Shown: positions 49,988 through 58,883, numbered from the stretch's first letter. The stretch is DNA of 64,000 bases from JAKAVN01 sp963734845 (GCA_963734845.1 CAVTIS010000005.1:124001-188000); one strand, 5' to 3'. Made by a program: numbers and translations. Notes: generated from the letters alone by a model not told the origin.

Positions 49988-50914
49988 ATGGCCCCGAAAA
50001 TCATGGACGGGCGCGAAGTCAGCCGCCGCTTGCGCCCCGAGCTCGAACACTACGCGCGCGAAATTCGAGAGCGTCACCATCGCGCACCCGCTCTCGCCGC
50101 GGTGCTGGTCGGGGACGATCCGGCCTCGCGCCAGTATGTCCGCAACAAGCGCCGCTTTGCCGAGGATCTCGGCTTCGAGAGCCGGATGGTGACGATGACT
50201 GCCGAGGAAGCGTCGACCGAGCGCCTACTGGAAGAAATTGCGCACCTCAACGCCGACGCGTCGGCGGCCGGTATCCTGCTGCAACTGCCGATACCGGAGA
50301 AGGTCGACGTTTTCAAATTGTTCGACGCAATCGATCCGTCCAAGGACGTCGACGCGGTGGGCGCGGTCAACGTGAGCGATTTCTATCGTGCACAGTTGGG
50401 CCGCTTCATCCCGTGCACGCCGCGCGGCGTGCTGACGCTGCTCAAGTACTACGCCGTGCCGACGGACGGCGCGCGCGTCGCGGTGATCGGGCGCAGCGAT
50501 ATCGCGGGCAAGCCGATGGCGCTCATCATGGGCGGCCGGATGTGCAACGCCACGGTCACCTGGTGCCATCGTCACACCCGCGACCTCCCCGCCATCTGCC
50601 GTGAGGCCGACATCGTGGTCTCCTGCGCGGGCGCCGACACCGGCCGGCCGTTCCTGATAACCGCGGAAATGATCAAACCCGGGGCGTGCGTGATTGACGT
50701 GGGATTCCGGCGCATGGGGCCGGGAAAATTCGCGGGCGACGTCGATTTCGATCGGGTCAAGGAAGTCGCCGGATGGGTGACGCTCAATCCCGGCGGCACC
50801 GGGCCGATGACGGTGCTGGCGCTGATGCAGAACCTGATCGATGCCGCGCGCTACAATCTGGGCCTGCAACGCGCGACTTACTCGTTCGATTTCGCAGTCA
50901 ATTCAAAGGCTTGA
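49988..50914 (+). CDS. folD: Bifunctional methylene-THF dehydrogenase / methenyl-THF cyclohydrolase
   Basis: The 308-residue FolD shows YVRNKRRFAEDLGFES with the catalytic lysine, GILLQLPIPEKVDVFKLFDAIDPSKDVDAVGAVN, PCTPRGVLTLLKYY, and the NADP-binding VIGRSDIAGKPMALIM. PGGTGPMTVLALMQN lies near the C-terminus. It oxidises 5,10-methylene-THF and hydrolyses methenyl-THF to 10-formyl-THF. It is divergent from gcvT across a 205-bp region, so glycine cleavage and one-carbon oxidation are genetically paired. The protein is slightly longer than usual because of a C-terminal tail. Confidence 0.95.
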   Translation: MAPKIMDGREVSRRLRPELEHYAREIRERHHRAPALAAVLVGDDPASRQYVRNKRRFAEDLGFESRMVTMTAEEASTERLLEEIAHLNADASAAGILLQLPIPEKVDVFKLFDAIDPSKDVDAVGAVNVSDFYRAQLGRFIPCTPRGVLTLLKYYAVPTDGARVAVIGRSDIAGKPMALIMGGRMCNATVTWCHRHTRDLPAICREADIVVSCAGADTGRPFLITAEMIKPGACVIDVGFRRMGPGKFAGDVDFDRVKEVAGWVTLNPGGTGPMTVLALMQNLIDAARYNLGLQRATYSFDFAVNSKA

Positions 50915-50988
50915 CGGCGCGTCTGGTCCGCTCCTAAATTTGCGTCTACACTGCCCCAGCTAATAGGAGCAGCTCTCAGATATAAACG

Positions 50989-53085
50989 ATGGGAACACAA
51001 TCCGGCAGCGACGGCCCCGGCGGCGCCAAGCGCACTCTCACCGAGGGGCCAAATAGCAGCGGCAAACGCACGCTCACCGACGTCATTATAGGACCGCCGC
51101 GCGACGTTCGCGATCCCGGAATCTTTCATAGCCTTTCGTTAGTCGCATTTTTGGCCTGGGTCGGTCTCGGATCCGACGGCCTGAGCTCGTCGTGTTATGG
51201 TCCCGAGGAGGCGTTCCTCGCACTCGGCCACGACCAGTACCTCGCGGTATTCCTGGCGTTGATGATGGCGCTGACCGTGTTCATCATCTCAGCCTCGTAC
51301 GCGCAGACAATCGATCTGTTCCCATCGGGCGGCGGCGGCTACTTGGTGGCGACCAAGTTGCTGGGGCCCTATTCCGGCCTGGTTTCGGGATCCGCGCTGG
51401 TGATCGACTACGTTCTGACGATCGCGATTTCGATTGCGAGCGGCGCCGACGCGATCTTCAGCTTTCTGCCGACGAACTGGCTGTGGCTGAAGTTCTGGCT
51501 CTGCCTGGTGGTGGTCGTGCTGATGGTCGGGATGAATCTGCGGGGAGTGAAGGAGTCGGTGCTTTCCTTGCTCCCGATCTTCCTCGCCTTCGTGGTGATG
51601 CATGCCTGGCTGGTCGTCTATGCCCTCCTGGTCAGGAGTCCCGAACTGCCGGCGATCACCCGCGACGCAATTAACCAAGTCCATACCGGTGTCGGCACGA
51701 TAGGCGTGCTGGGGCTTGCGATCATTTTCTTCCGCGCCTACAGCATGGGCGGCGGCACGTACACCGGAATCGAAGCGGTCAGCAATGGCCTGCCGATTCT
51801 ACGCGAACCGCGCGCGGCGACGGGCAAGCGCACGATGCTCTATATGGCTCTGTCACTGGCGGGATTGGCCGGCGGCATCTTGATCTGTTACCTGCTGTTC
51901 GACGTCGCCCCGGTCCATGGTCAGACGCTCAACGCCGTGCTGTTCGAGCGGGTGGCCAACAACTGGCGGCTGTTCGGCCTGCATGTCGGAGTGCCGATCG
52001 TCACTTTCACCCTTCTCACCGAGGGCGCATTGCTGTTCGTCGCGGCGCAGACCGGATTTATCGACGGTCCGCGCGTGCTGGCCTCGATGGCGGGGGACCG
52101 CTGGCTGCCGCGCCGCTTCGCACAGCTCAGTTCACGCCTGGTGACCCAGGACGGCGTGTTGGCGATGGGCCTGGCGGCGATCGCGATCCTGGTGTTCACC
52201 CATGCACGAGTAGATTTGCTGGTGGTGCTCTATGCGATCAACGTGTTCGTCACGTTCACGTTCTCGCAGCTCGGGATGAGCGTGCACTGGTGGCAGGAGC
52301 GCGCTCGCGAGCCGAACTGGCGGCGCAAGCTGGCGATTAACGGCGTGGGATGCTCGTTCACGGCGCTCATCCTGATGCTGACGGTCACGCTGAAGTTCGA
52401 CGAGGGCGGCTGGGTGACAATCGTGATCACCGGCGCGCTGATCGCGGTGTGCTACATGGTGCGCCATCACTATCGGTACATCGCCCATGCGATCGAACAG
52501 CTCGAAGCCGATATCCTGCCCGAGCTGTTCGCCGCCAAGGAAAGCCCGCCCGAAAAGTACGATCCCACCGCGCCGACCGCGGTGCTGCTGGTCAACGGTT
52601 TCAACGGCCTGGGACTGGCGACCCTGCTGACACTGCGCCGGCTGTTTCGCGACCAGTACCGCAACGTGATCTTCGTCGGCGTGGGTGAGGTCGAATCGTC
52701 GCGGATGAAGGGGCCCGAAGAGGTCACGCAGCTCGAACAACAGGTGGCCGACGACCTGAGCGAGTACTGCCGCTTCGGCACTGACCTGGGCCTGCACTCC
52801 GAGCTGCGTGTAAGTATCGGCCCCGACGTGGTGGTCGAACTGCGCAAGCTCTGCCTGGATATCGCGCACGAATTCCCGCAGGCCGTCTTTTTCGCCGGCA
52901 AGCTTATCTTCGAAGCCGAACTGGAAGGCTTCATCAGCCGCTTCCTGCACAACCACACCGCGCTCGAATTGCAGAACTGGCTGCAGGTGCACGGGCTAAG
53001 CCTGGTGATCCTGCCGGTGCGCGTGCTGCCGTCGGGGTCGGCCTCGCGGAGCGAGACCGGGGTGATCCGGCCGCAGGTGGCCTAG
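50989..53085 (+). CDS. KimA-like APC-superfamily potassium transporter with C-terminal soluble domain
   Basis: The 698-residue protein has about twelve membrane helices (residues 45-515) and a soluble C-terminal domain (515-690). It closely follows the KimA/YdaO pattern: SDGLSSSCYGPEEA, FPSGGGGYLVATKLLG, LVIDYVLTIAISIASGADAI, NLRGVKES, YTGIEAVSNGLP, and LYAINVFVTFTFSQLGM. Residues that bind K+ in Bacillus KimA (an Asp and Tyr in helix 1, Asp and Thr in helix 3, Thr and Glu in helix 6) appear in place. The tail contains TAVLLVNGFNGLGLATLLTL and resembles a regulatory domain. The N-terminus repeats KRTLT twice. An amino acid permease role is the main alternative. Confidence 0.8.
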   Translation: MGTQSGSDGPGGAKRTLTEGPNSSGKRTLTDVIIGPPRDVRDPGIFHSLSLVAFLAWVGLGSDGLSSSCYGPEEAFLALGHDQYLAVFLALMMALTVFIISASYAQTIDLFPSGGGGYLVATKLLGPYSGLVSGSALVIDYVLTIAISIASGADAIFSFLPTNWLWLKFWLCLVVVVLMVGMNLRGVKESVLSLLPIFLAFVVMHAWLVVYALLVRSPELPAITRDAINQVHTGVGTIGVLGLAIIFFRAYSMGGGTYTGIEAVSNGLPILREPRAATGKRTMLYMALSLAGLAGGILICYLLFDVAPVHGQTLNAVLFERVANNWRLFGLHVGVPIVTFTLLTEGALLFVAAQTGFIDGPRVLASMAGDRWLPRRFAQLSSRLVTQDGVLAMGLAAIAILVFTHARVDLLVVLYAINVFVTFTFSQLGMSVHWWQERAREPNWRRKLAINGVGCSFTALILMLTVTLKFDEGGWVTIVITGALIAVCYMVRHHYRYIAHAIEQLEADILPELFAAKESPPEKYDPTAPTAVLLVNGFNGLGLATLLTLRRLFRDQYRNVIFVGVGEVESSRMKGPEEVTQLEQQVADDLSEYCRFGTDLGLHSELRVSIGPDVVVELRKLCLDIAHEFPQAVFFAGKLIFEAELEGFISRFLHNHTALELQNWLQVHGLSLVILPVRVLPSGSASRSETGVIRPQVA

Positions 53086-53178
53086 CGCTGGGCGTGGGAG
53101 GCGGGGTTGCGAACCGCGCGCGCCCCTTGCTACAGCAGCTTTGTTACTTAACGCGCGCCTTCGCCCGGAGACTAATCG

Positions 53179-54405
53179 ATGGCTTCAGGTCAGTTCCGAC
53201 ACGTGCTCGACGGCTACAAGGTCCTCGATTTCACCCAGTTCGTCGCCGGGCCGACGGTAACGCGGCTGATGGCCACGATGGGCGCCGAGGTAATCAAGGT
53301 CGAACTCGCGCCCGACGGCGACCGCGCACGCCTCATCCCCCACGTGCGCGACAATCGCAGCGGCTACTACGTCCAGCACAACCTCGGCAAGATGAGCCTC
53401 TGCCTCGACGCGCGCCATCCCGAGGGCGCCACGATCCTGCGCGAGCTGGTCAAGCAGGTCGACGTCTTGGTCGAGAATTTCGCGCCCGGCGCGATCGCGC
53501 GGCTCGGCTTCGGCTATCCGGATGTCAGCAGACTCAATTCGCGTATCGTGATGTGCTCGGTGTCGACTTTTGGCCAGACCGGACCCCTCGCCGAGGACCC
53601 GGGCTTCGACTTGATCGGCCAGGCTTATGCCGGCGTCACCGGACTTATCGGCGAAAAGGACGGCCCGCCGGTGATTCCGCTGATGGCGATCGGCGACGTC
53701 AGCACGGGCGTGCACGGGATGGGCGCGATCGCGTGCGCGCTGCTCCATCGCGAGCGCTCGGGCGCGGGCCAGTATATCGACGTCTCGCTGCTCGACTCCT
53801 ATTTCGGCTACCAGGACATGGGCGTGGAGCTGTTCTCGGCGAGCGGCGGCGCAGCGCGAATCGAGCGCTCCGGCCGCTACTATCCGGGGCTCAGCCCGTG
53901 CGGAGTTTTCAAGGGTCGGAAAATTTACTTCATCATTATGGCCTGGATGGATCGTCACTGGGGGCAATTCTGCGAGGCGATGGGTCATCCGGAGCTAGCG
54001 CGCGATCCCCGTTTCGCCGATCTTCCGGCGCGGGTCAAAAACCGCGACGCGGTGACGGAGGTGGTCGAGGGCTGGCTCGGCTCGATGCCGGACGACGACG
54101 AATCTTTGGCCGTGATGCGCGCGGCGCGGATTCCGGTCGCGCCGATCCGCCCGCTGGAGGAGGCGATGAACCATCCGCATCTCCGCGAGCGCGGAACCGT
54201 GGCCGAGGTGCACGACCGGGTGCTGGGCGATATGAAGGTTCCCGGCTTCCCTATCCGGTTCTCGGAATTTCCGAGCCCGGCGAATCTGCAGGCGCCGCTG
54301 CTCGGCGAACATAACGAGCTGATCTTGCGCAAATACCTCGGCTATCGGGACGAGCGCATCGCGGCGCTCAACGACCAACGCGTACTGATCAGCAAGCCCT
54401 ACTGA
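53179..54405 (+). CDS. CaiB/BaiF family (class III) CoA transferase
   Basis: The 408-residue protein has the family start LDGYKVLDFTQFVAGPTVTRLMATMGAEVIKVE, then VENFAPGAIARLGFGY. The active-site aspartate lies in PGFDLIGQAYAGVTGLIG (about residue 150). These enzymes move CoA between carboxylic acids. Neither donor nor acceptor can be told. It follows the KimA-like gene by 93 bp with no clear operon partner. A 371-bp gene-free region follows. Confidence 0.9.
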   Translation: MASGQFRHVLDGYKVLDFTQFVAGPTVTRLMATMGAEVIKVELAPDGDRARLIPHVRDNRSGYYVQHNLGKMSLCLDARHPEGATILRELVKQVDVLVENFAPGAIARLGFGYPDVSRLNSRIVMCSVSTFGQTGPLAEDPGFDLIGQAYAGVTGLIGEKDGPPVIPLMAIGDVSTGVHGMGAIACALLHRERSGAGQYIDVSLLDSYFGYQDMGVELFSASGGAARIERSGRYYPGLSPCGVFKGRKIYFIIMAWMDRHWGQFCEAMGHPELARDPRFADLPARVKNRDAVTEVVEGWLGSMPDDDESLAVMRAARIPVAPIRPLEEAMNHPHLRERGTVAEVHDRVLGDMKVPGFPIRFSEFPSPANLQAPLLGEHNELILRKYLGYRDERIAALNDQRVLISKPY

Positions 54406-54776
54406 CGCAAGAACAATCTTACCTCCCTCGTCGTCCTGCGCACTCGCCCGCGTGGTTTGCTTCGGTTCCTGCAGTTGCAGGGGCGGTTCGCGAACGGCCT
54501 TTTTCGGTCTTTTTTTTCTTGCTCGTCCTGAGAAAACCGCCGGAGTCGAACGACCTCGTGAAGGACCTCGCGCCGGCCTTCCGCGTGTCCACCCGAGGCG
54601 TTACGTCATCATCAATCGAAAACGCGCCTCATCGGCGATGTCGTTTTCTTGGCAGCCTTCGCTCGGGATGACTGAAGAAAATCGCGTCGCTTGGCATGAC
54701 CGAAGCGAAAGCTTCGGCCAAAAAAACCACAAACTCTGAGCGGAGGGCAGCGGACGCGCGCGAGGTGAATTAGGCC
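54406..54776. other. Gene-free region after the CoA transferase
   Basis: No convincing gene was found. The region is less GC-rich than its surroundings, with a T-tract at about 54508-54518 (GGTCTTTTTTTTC) that could end transcription from the CoA transferase gene. It also holds the hairpin listed at 54700-54717. A 95-residue open frame across it has no recognisable content. Confidence 0.5.
54700..54717. repeat. Perfect hairpin with GNRA-type loop
   Basis: CCGAAGC-GAAA-GCTTCGG is a perfect 7-bp stem with a GAAA tetraloop, followed on the plus strand by CCAAAAAAA. The run is A, not T, on the plus strand, and the T-run precedes the hairpin on the minus strand, so it is not a standard terminator on either. 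Confidence 0.6.
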
Positions 54777-55733
54777 TCAGTGGTCTGGCGATACTCCGTG
54801 CAGCCGCATAAGCTCGCGCACGCCGTCCTCGGCCGCAACCTCCGGACTCCAGCCGAGAATCGCACGGCTGCGCGCAAGGTCGGCCAGCGTGTCGCGCGGC
54901 TCGCTCGCCCGCGGTGCGACGTTGACGCGCGGTCCGCCGATGAGTTCCGCGATCCGGTTGACGCTAAGCGCATCGCCGCGCCCGACGTTGATCGCGCTGC
55001 CGTCCCCGAGCGCACAGTCCATCGCGGCCAGGTTCGCGCGCACGACGTCGCGCACATGCGTGAAATCACGCCGCTGCTCGCCGTCGCCGCGAATCTCGAG
55101 CGGCCGTCCTTCGCGCCGCGCGCGCAGAAAAGCACCAATGACAGTCGCATACGCGCCCTCCAGATCCATCCGCGGGCCGTATACGCTGAAGTAGCGCAGC
55201 GAAATCGCGCCCAACCCATACAAGCGATGGAATATCCGCACGTATTCCTCGCCCATCAGTTTCTGCAGCGCATAGGGGCTCATCGGATTGGGCGTCATCG
55301 TTTCGCGCAGCGGCAACGGCGGCTGCGCGCCCGACTGCTCGCCATAAACCGACGACGAGCCCGAATAGACCAGGCGCCGCACCCCGGCCGCGCGCGCCGC
55401 CATCAGCACGTTGAGCGTGCCGACGACGTTCACCAGATGAGTCTCGACCGGGCGCTCGATCGAGAGCCCCACGCGCGGCAGCGCCGCTGTATGAAAGACG
55501 CAATCGACGCCGCCAAACGCCGAATCAATTGCAGCCGGCACGCGGATATCGGCTTTGACCAGTTCGGCGCGCGGGTTGAGGTTGTTGGGGTTGCCGGTAA
55601 GAAAGTTGTCGAGAATGCGGACCGTGAATCCGCGCTCGAGCAGCGCGTCGGCCAGATGCGAGCCGATAAAACCGGCGCCGCCCGTGACCAGCGCGGTACG
55701 TCCCGCGTCAGGGATGCGAAAATCACTGGACAT
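54777..55733 (-). CDS. NAD-dependent epimerase/dehydratase (GalE-like extended SDR)
   Basis: The 318-residue extended SDR has the NAD motif TALVTGGAGFIGSHLADAL and D32-type acid in LDNFLTG. The catalytic YxxxK appears as MSPYALQKLMGEEY with a serine in VYSGSSSVYGE. The GDGEQRRDFTHVRDVV sequence is typical of UDP-sugar 4-epimerases. It probably modifies a nucleotide sugar for cell-surface polysaccharide. No glycosyltransferases lie next to it. It is divergent from the cupredoxin gene. Confidence 0.87.
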   Translation of the reverse strand: MSSDFRIPDAGRTALVTGGAGFIGSHLADALLERGFTVRILDNFLTGNPNNLNPRAELVKADIRVPAAIDSAFGGVDCVFHTAALPRVGLSIERPVETHLVNVVGTLNVLMAARAAGVRRLVYSGSSSVYGEQSGAQPPLPLRETMTPNPMSPYALQKLMGEEYVRIFHRLYGLGAISLRYFSVYGPRMDLEGAYATVIGAFLRARREGRPLEIRGDGEQRRDFTHVRDVVRANLAAMDCALGDGSAINVGRGDALSVNRIAELIGGPRVNVAPRASEPRDTLADLARSRAILGWSPEVAAEDGVRELMRLHGVSPDH

Positions 55734-55808
55734 TGCCTAAAATCCTAACTGGATCACGGCTGCAACACGATGGCCGCGCGCTGCGGCCCACGCCACGCGA
55801 GGAAACTA

Positions 55809-56396
55809 ATGCCCCGGCACTTCGACTTACATTTTCATCCGCGTTCGCGCCGGCCGCGCGCGCCGCGATCTTTCACCACGGCCGGCCGAGCCGCCGCCTG
55901 CGCGGCGGCGGTCCTGTTCGCCGCGGCATTGGCCGCGAGCGCCGCCGACACGGCGAGCACCGCCGCGGGCGCAGACCGCTACTTCATGCCCGACGCGGCC
56001 GCCTCGAAGATCGTGACCGTGGTGAGCGGCGGCACCGCCGCCGCCAGCATCGTCGTCCTCACCGAGGCGGTTGCCGTGAAGGAGACCGGGCCCAAGCCGA
56101 CGCTCGAGCACTTCGGCGAAGTCTATGCGTTTTCACCCAACTTCATCGCGGTCCATCGCGATGAGCCGACGCGGATAACGCTTTGGAACCTTCAACCCGA
56201 CGACGATCATGATTTCATGATCGAAGATCCGACGCGCAGGGACCGCGCCGGCCGCGCGCTGATGCATCTGCGGCTCGCGCCGCTTTCGAAGACCTCATAC
56301 ATCTTTACGTTCCATCGCGAGGGGCTTCTGGATTTCCGATGCGCCGTGCATCAGCCAGAGATGAATGGGCAGATCCTGGTTCTGCCGCCGCGCTGA
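55809..56396 (+). CDS. Exported cupredoxin-like protein
   Basis: The 195-residue protein has a long basic N-terminus and a hydrophobic signal (about 30-47, AAACAAAVLFAAALAASAA). The mature domain resembles a cupredoxin: a histidine in DDDHDFMIEDP, and a C-terminal FRCAVHQPEMNGQILVLP loop with Cys-x2-His-x3-Met, the type 1 copper ligands. The start ATG at 55809 has GAGGA about 7 bases upstream; an earlier ATG at 55770 is less likely. Periplasmic electron transfer or copper handling is the expected role. The residues between the signal and domain are unassigned. Confidence 0.7.
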   Translation: MPRHFDLHFHPRSRRPRAPRSFTTAGRAAACAAAVLFAAALAASAADTASTAAGADRYFMPDAAASKIVTVVSGGTAAASIVVLTEAVAVKETGPKPTLEHFGEVYAFSPNFIAVHRDEPTRITLWNLQPDDDHDFMIEDPTRRDRAGRALMHLRLAPLSKTSYIFTFHREGLLDFRCAVHQPEMNGQILVLPPR

Positions 56397-56446
56397 GGCA
56401 GGCGTTTAAGCGCACGGCGCGAACGTCGCGAAGCTCGACGCGGAGG

Positions 56447-56986
56447 TCACGGAGGAATCGCCGTCGGAGCGGTTCCGGGGGTAAGCGAATTGATCGGCGG
56501 CGCTTCGGCCTTAACCTTCACGTCGTAGGTGACTTCCTCGCCACTGGCGAGCGTCGCGTCGATTTTCCAACTGCCGCCTTCGGTGCCAAGCAGTACGATG
56601 TCGCCCGAGGATTGCGGTTGGATGCTGAGCGCATTGGGATTCTTGCCCGCCTTCGCGTCGGTTTTGACGCCCGGTTTGAGACCGCTGATGGTGTAAGTCT
56701 CGCCCTTGCTGATCGTCACCGGGATAATGCGGCGTTTCTCGGCCTTCTTGGCATGCTTGGGGGCCTTGGCGTGCGGGCCTTTCGCGGTCGCCCGGGGAGT
56801 CGGCTGGGCAGTATCCTGCGGCCGCGCGGGCGCAGTCATCGTGAGCAGTCCGAGAGCGGCCGTCAAAGCGACTATCAGAGTGCGGCCACGGCTGGCGCCC
56901 TTTACGTTCGATTCGACCTCAGCCTTGATTGCGGACTCGACCTCTAAGGACCTGACCTTTAAGGACCTGGCCTTTAATTCGATCAT
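56447..56986 (-). CDS. Exported protein with possible pilus-secretin N-like domain
   Basis: The product has 179 residues. The N-terminal 30 are polar and repetitive (RSLKVRSLEVESAIKAEVES), followed by one hydrophobic helix (TLIVALTAALGLLTMTAPA) and a Lys/Ala/Pro-rich spacer. A beta-rich domain then runs from VTISKGETYTISGLKPGVKTD through DIVLLGTEGGSWKIDATLASGEEVTYDVKV. The last part loosely resembles the pilus-assembly N-terminal domain of CpaC-type secretins, so I suggest that family with caution. The ATG at 56986 has GAGGGGG about 8 bases upstream; the frame is open 123 bp further. It is divergent from the collagen-like lipoprotein. Confidence 0.6.
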   Translation of the reverse strand: MIELKARSLKVRSLEVESAIKAEVESNVKGASRGRTLIVALTAALGLLTMTAPARPQDTAQPTPRATAKGPHAKAPKHAKKAEKRRIIPVTISKGETYTISGLKPGVKTDAKAGKNPNALSIQPQSSGDIVLLGTEGGSWKIDATLASGEEVTYDVKVKAEAPPINSLTPGTAPTAIPP

Positions 56987-57152
56987 GCTCGTGTCCCCCT
57001 CGCCTCGGGCGTCGAACCGCCTGCCCGTCAAAACCTTAAGAGGCTGGGAGCGGCTCCGCAAGCCCCGGGCGCAATGAGAGCGAGCGGCGGCGCTGTCGCC
57101 TAATCGCATGGCCGCGTGATGCGTACCCCCCGCAGGCCAGACCTATTCGCAC

Positions 57153-57174
57153 GTTGGTTATTTGAATAACCAAC
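57153..57174. promoter_or_regulatory. Perfect 10-bp dyad, candidate operator
   Basis: GTTGGTTATT and AATAACCAAC are perfect 10-bp arms around a 2-base centre, in the region between the divergent genes starting at 56986 and 57226. The AT-rich dyad stands out in GC-rich DNA and ends 51 bp before the lipoprotein start. It has the size and symmetry of a dimeric regulator site. A transcript hairpin is less likely, given the 2-base loop. Confidence 0.6.
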
Positions 57175-57225
57175 ATCGTCGATCCGCGACGGATAAGGGC
57201 CGGACGATCCTGATAACCTTTAGCT

Positions 57226-57513
57226 ATGAAAAAGATTATGAAAACTGCTGCAACGTACACCGGAATCGCGGCTATCGCATTGATGATGGGCACCGCCGTT
57301 ATCGGATGTACGGTCCAGGGACCGGCTGGTCCCCCGGGAATGAGCGGAGCGCCTGGAGCTGCCGGAGCTCAGGGTTCGCAAGGCGATCCCGCGCCCGCCA
57401 ATCCGACGGTGACGAAGTCCTACAATTCCACCACCACGACTTCGAACGACAGCTACGCGCCGCCATCGAGCACCAGCACGACCACCGAGAAGACCTCGAC
57501 CCAGAACTACTAG
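57226..57513 (+). CDS. Collagen-like lipoprotein, 95 residues
   Basis: The product opens with a lipoprotein signal peptide, MKKIMKTAATYTG to GTAVIGC (lipobox VIGC). Immediately after the cysteine come eight Gly-X-Y triplets (GPAGPPGMSGAPGAAG then AQGSQGDP), a short collagen-like stretch. The remaining 40 residues are rich in Ser, Thr and Asn. No ribosome site is evident, so the start is uncertain between the two ATG codons (57226 and 57238). A surface-exposed lipid-anchored fibre is likely; function unknown. A hairpin follows 17 bp after the stop. Confidence 0.75.
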   Translation: MKKIMKTAATYTGIAAIALMMGTAVIGCTVQGPAGPPGMSGAPGAAGAQGSQGDPAPANPTVTKSYNSTTTTSNDSYAPPSSTSTTTEKTSTQNY

Positions 57514-57530
57514 GTTCTGCATGAATTGAG

Positions 57531-57552
57531 GGGCGGCTCAGCGGAGCCGCCC
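57531..57552. terminator. Hairpin after the collagen-like lipoprotein
   Basis: GGGCGGCTC-AGCG-GAGCCGCCC is a perfect 9-bp GC stem with a 4-base loop. It is followed on the plus strand by TTCCCTG, so the U-tract is weak. It lies between convergent genes and probably ends transcription of the lipoprotein gene. Confidence 0.6.
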
Positions 57553-57607
57553 TTCCCTGTCCGTCAAGCAGACGCTCGCCAGCATATTGAAGCCGCGGCG
57601 CTAGTGC

Positions 57608-58879
57608 TTATCGGGCGGCCGCTGGATGCGCGCGCTCCGAGAGCATCCGGCAGATCTTCTGCGCGATGAACTCCCCGGCCAGCCGATGGCCCTCCGCGTT
57701 CCAATGCCCTATCCCCAGTTTGGTGCTCTTGAAGCCCGCGAGGAACGCATGATGCTCGTCGGCATAGGCCTGCATCGGCGCCGCCAGATTCAGCACTTCG
57801 AAACCCTCGCGGTCGCCGAGCGCCTTGATCCGCTGGTCGGGATAGAAAATGTCTTTCGAGCGATAAGTCATCAGGTAGTAGCCGCGCACGGCCGGTGACG
57901 GATAGATCTGTGGCGGATTGGCGAGCGTCACCACCAGCAGCGGCACATGATGCGCCGCCGTCTCGCGCGCCATCATCGTGATGATTCCCTCGGTGACCCG
58001 CCACGCGTCCTGCCATACCGGCGTCGCCGGCGGATTGTAGATGTTGTCCTCGAGTCCTGCCTCGTGCCCAAGCGGCGCCGGCTGCCGATCGGCGACCGGC
58101 ATGACGCCACCTTCGTGCGAATGCCCGGCGGGGCCCGGTGCGGGCGCCGCGGCCTGCGGACGTGCGGCTTCCCTCGCCTTTATTTTCGATCGGATATCGC
58201 TCTTGGCATCGCCGATCAGGTTGAGTACCTGCGAGTGGCGCGATTCGAAACGTATCATGCACGAGAGATAAAACCATCGTGAGCGCTCGAAGGGTCCGCC
58301 CAACACCATCTGACCGTCCTGGAATACATAGAACGGGCGGCACTTGTCGCCTTCCATCACCGTCGAGTTATTGCGCAGATCGTTGCCCGAAAAAAAAGCC
58401 AGCACCACCATATCCGGCGAATACTGCCAGACATGCCGGCGCAGCGTAATCAACTCCTGCGCCGTGCCGTAAGCGTCGACCCCGAAGTCCATCACCTGGA
58501 CTTTTCTGCCGCCCAGACCCTTGCATCCGCCGAGCGCATGCTCGGCCACCGCGCAGAAGGTTTGATCGTAGGCGACCTGCGGCGCCTCGGTGAAGGAGTC
58601 GCCGATCACCGCGATGCGCAGCGTGCCCGGCGGCTTGGCGATCGTCCATTGCGGACCGCGAAAGCCCGCCCTGTTGACGCTGACGAAGCCCGCGCCCTCC
58701 TCGCGCTGCCATCCGGACGCGCCCGGCTTGAGACCCCATCCACGATACGCGTCCCACGTATAGAGGTTGGTCTTGGCGAGGCTGCTCACGCGCACCGCGA
58801 CTTCGGCCACGATAAAGGCCAACGCCACGCCGGCGAGGATCAGCGCGAGATTGGCGGCAACGCGCCGCTTGCTGCTCAT
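57608..58879 (-). CDS. SGNH/GDSL-type hydrolase, membrane-anchored
   Basis: The 423-residue protein has an N-terminal membrane helix (about residues 9-28). Its SGNH signature motifs are IAVIGDSFTEA (block I Ser), LAFFSGNDLRNN (block III Asn) and GIGHWNAEGH (block V His). SGNH hydrolases remove or add acyl groups on saccharides or lipids. It is the last gene of the carbamoyltransferase-SxtJ-DUF5989 set, where such an SGNH protein is a usual member. It follows the DUF5989 gene by 4 bp. A central Pro/Ala-rich insertion (about 240-280) is unusual. Confidence 0.85.
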   Translation of the reverse strand: MSSKRRVAANLALILAGVALAFIVAEVAVRVSSLAKTNLYTWDAYRGWGLKPGASGWQREEGAGFVSVNRAGFRGPQWTIAKPPGTLRIAVIGDSFTEAPQVAYDQTFCAVAEHALGGCKGLGGRKVQVMDFGVDAYGTAQELITLRRHVWQYSPDMVVLAFFSGNDLRNNSTVMEGDKCRPFYVFQDGQMVLGGPFERSRWFYLSCMIRFESRHSQVLNLIGDAKSDIRSKIKAREAARPQAAAPAPGPAGHSHEGGVMPVADRQPAPLGHEAGLEDNIYNPPATPVWQDAWRVTEGIITMMARETAAHHVPLLVVTLANPPQIYPSPAVRGYYLMTYRSKDIFYPDQRIKALGDREGFEVLNLAAPMQAYADEHHAFLAGFKSTKLGIGHWNAEGHRLAGEFIAQKICRMLSERAHPAAAR

Positions 58880-58883
58880 CGGC

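Noticed and set aside
54452..54739. 95-codon open frame in the gene-free region
   Set aside because: Low-complexity, no ribosome site, no recognisable family.
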